Shown in pieces: positions 6,485-6,697 of a stretch of DNA of 6,697 bases. The stretch comes from Synergistaceae bacterium (GTDB lineage Bacteria; Synergistota; Synergistia; Synergistales; Synergistaceae), in NCBI GenBank assembly GCA_030531285.1, contig JAUNNW010000077.1, positions 1 to 6,697 of the forward strand. The letters run 5' to 3'. Under the pieces are notes generated by a model, which was not told the origin of the DNA, did no database searches, and worked only from the letters and a program-made list of their open reading frames with translations. Each line of letters begins with the position of its first letter. The first letter of the stretch is position 1. Both the position numbers and the translations under genes were made by a program.

Positions 6485-6697
6485 ATACGTACAGTATTTT
6501 TGAATCACAAATATTGGTATGTGTTATGACATCACCAATATTGATTTCCTTTCTGCTGATACCAAACCGTTTCTCGCCTTGTTTTTTTGTAGCAAACCAA
6601 AACATCTTATAACCTTCCAAGGTTAATACAGGGTTGTTATACCAATACTTGCTTTTTGCCAAAAGAGCAACAACCAATGTTATTAGCGATAAAAAGA
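6471..6697 (-). CDS. kwaA: Kiwa membrane protein KwaA, C-terminal fragment cut by the window edge
   Basis: The frame is open to the right edge, so this is the last 75 residues of a longer gene (KwaA is usually about 200 residues with four membrane helices). A TTG at 6677 could be mistaken for a start, but in-frame codons continue upstream (FLSLIT before LVVALLA) and complete a hydrophobic segment, the probable last transmembrane helix. Then comes the phrase NPVLTLEGYKMFW, which resembles an N-P-x-L-x-x-x-G-Y-x-x-Y/F motif I associate with the end of KwaA-type membrane proteins. A soluble tail of about 40 residues (FGISRKEINIGDVI ... KILYVWRNK) follows. The stop TAA (6473-6471) shares its last base with the kwaB ATG, so the pair is likely translationally coupled. 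The promoter and N-terminus lie outside the window. Identity depends strongly on the adjacent kwaB call. Confidence 0.72.
   Translation of the reverse strand, partial: FLSLITLVVALLAKSKYWYNNPVLTLEGYKMFWFATKKQGEKRFGISRKEINIGDVITHTNICDSKILYVWRNK

Noticed and set aside
6471..6677. A complete 68-residue small protein starting at TTG 6677
   Set aside because: The frame continues open to the window edge and the extra residues complete a transmembrane helix, so this is better read as the end of a longer gene.

Overview
The window reads as part of a diderm (outer-membrane) bacterial chromosome. The strongest sign is a 1239-residue autotransporter with a Sec signal peptide and a C-terminal outer-membrane β-barrel. 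An N-terminal DUF6273-type module on the passenger, together with a moderate base composition, would fit a gut or anaerobic lineage such as Synergistota or a Negativicutes/Elusimicrobiota-like group. That placement is an inference; no marker gene settles it.

Layout. Bases 1-48 hold the last codons of a plus-strand gene, followed by a strong intrinsic terminator (41-72). A near-consensus sigma-70 promoter (102-130) and a good ribosome binding site then drive a single plus-strand gene (181-1575). It encodes an AAA-type ATPase of the 'archaeal ATPase' family with a C-terminal DUF234, PD-(D/E)XK-like region. The convergent gap 1576-1748 holds two hairpins that look like terminators. Everything to the right is on the minus strand and is read from the right edge leftwards: the 3' end of a membrane protein (6697-6471, cut by the window edge), a 327-residue DUF4868-type protein (6471-5488), and the autotransporter (5468-1749).

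The two right-hand minus-strand genes are best read as the Kiwa anti-phage system. The partial gene looks like the end of kwaA, with a last transmembrane helix and a short cytoplasmic-looking tail. The complete gene looks like kwaB. They overlap by one base (TAATG) and are probably translationally coupled. The autotransporter starts only 19 bases after the kwaB stop, with its own strong ribosome binding site and no visible terminator or well-formed promoter in between. It may therefore be co-transcribed with kwaAB, or kwaAB may have inserted between the autotransporter and its old promoter.

The autotransporter passenger carries three tandem 141-bp (47-residue) repeats. Two of them are identical at every base, which points to recent duplication and possible copy-number variation. 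Kiwa is already a described system. What may be new here is its setting: Kiwa fused transcriptionally to a repeat-bearing surface autotransporter, with an ATPase/nuclease-like gene converging on it.
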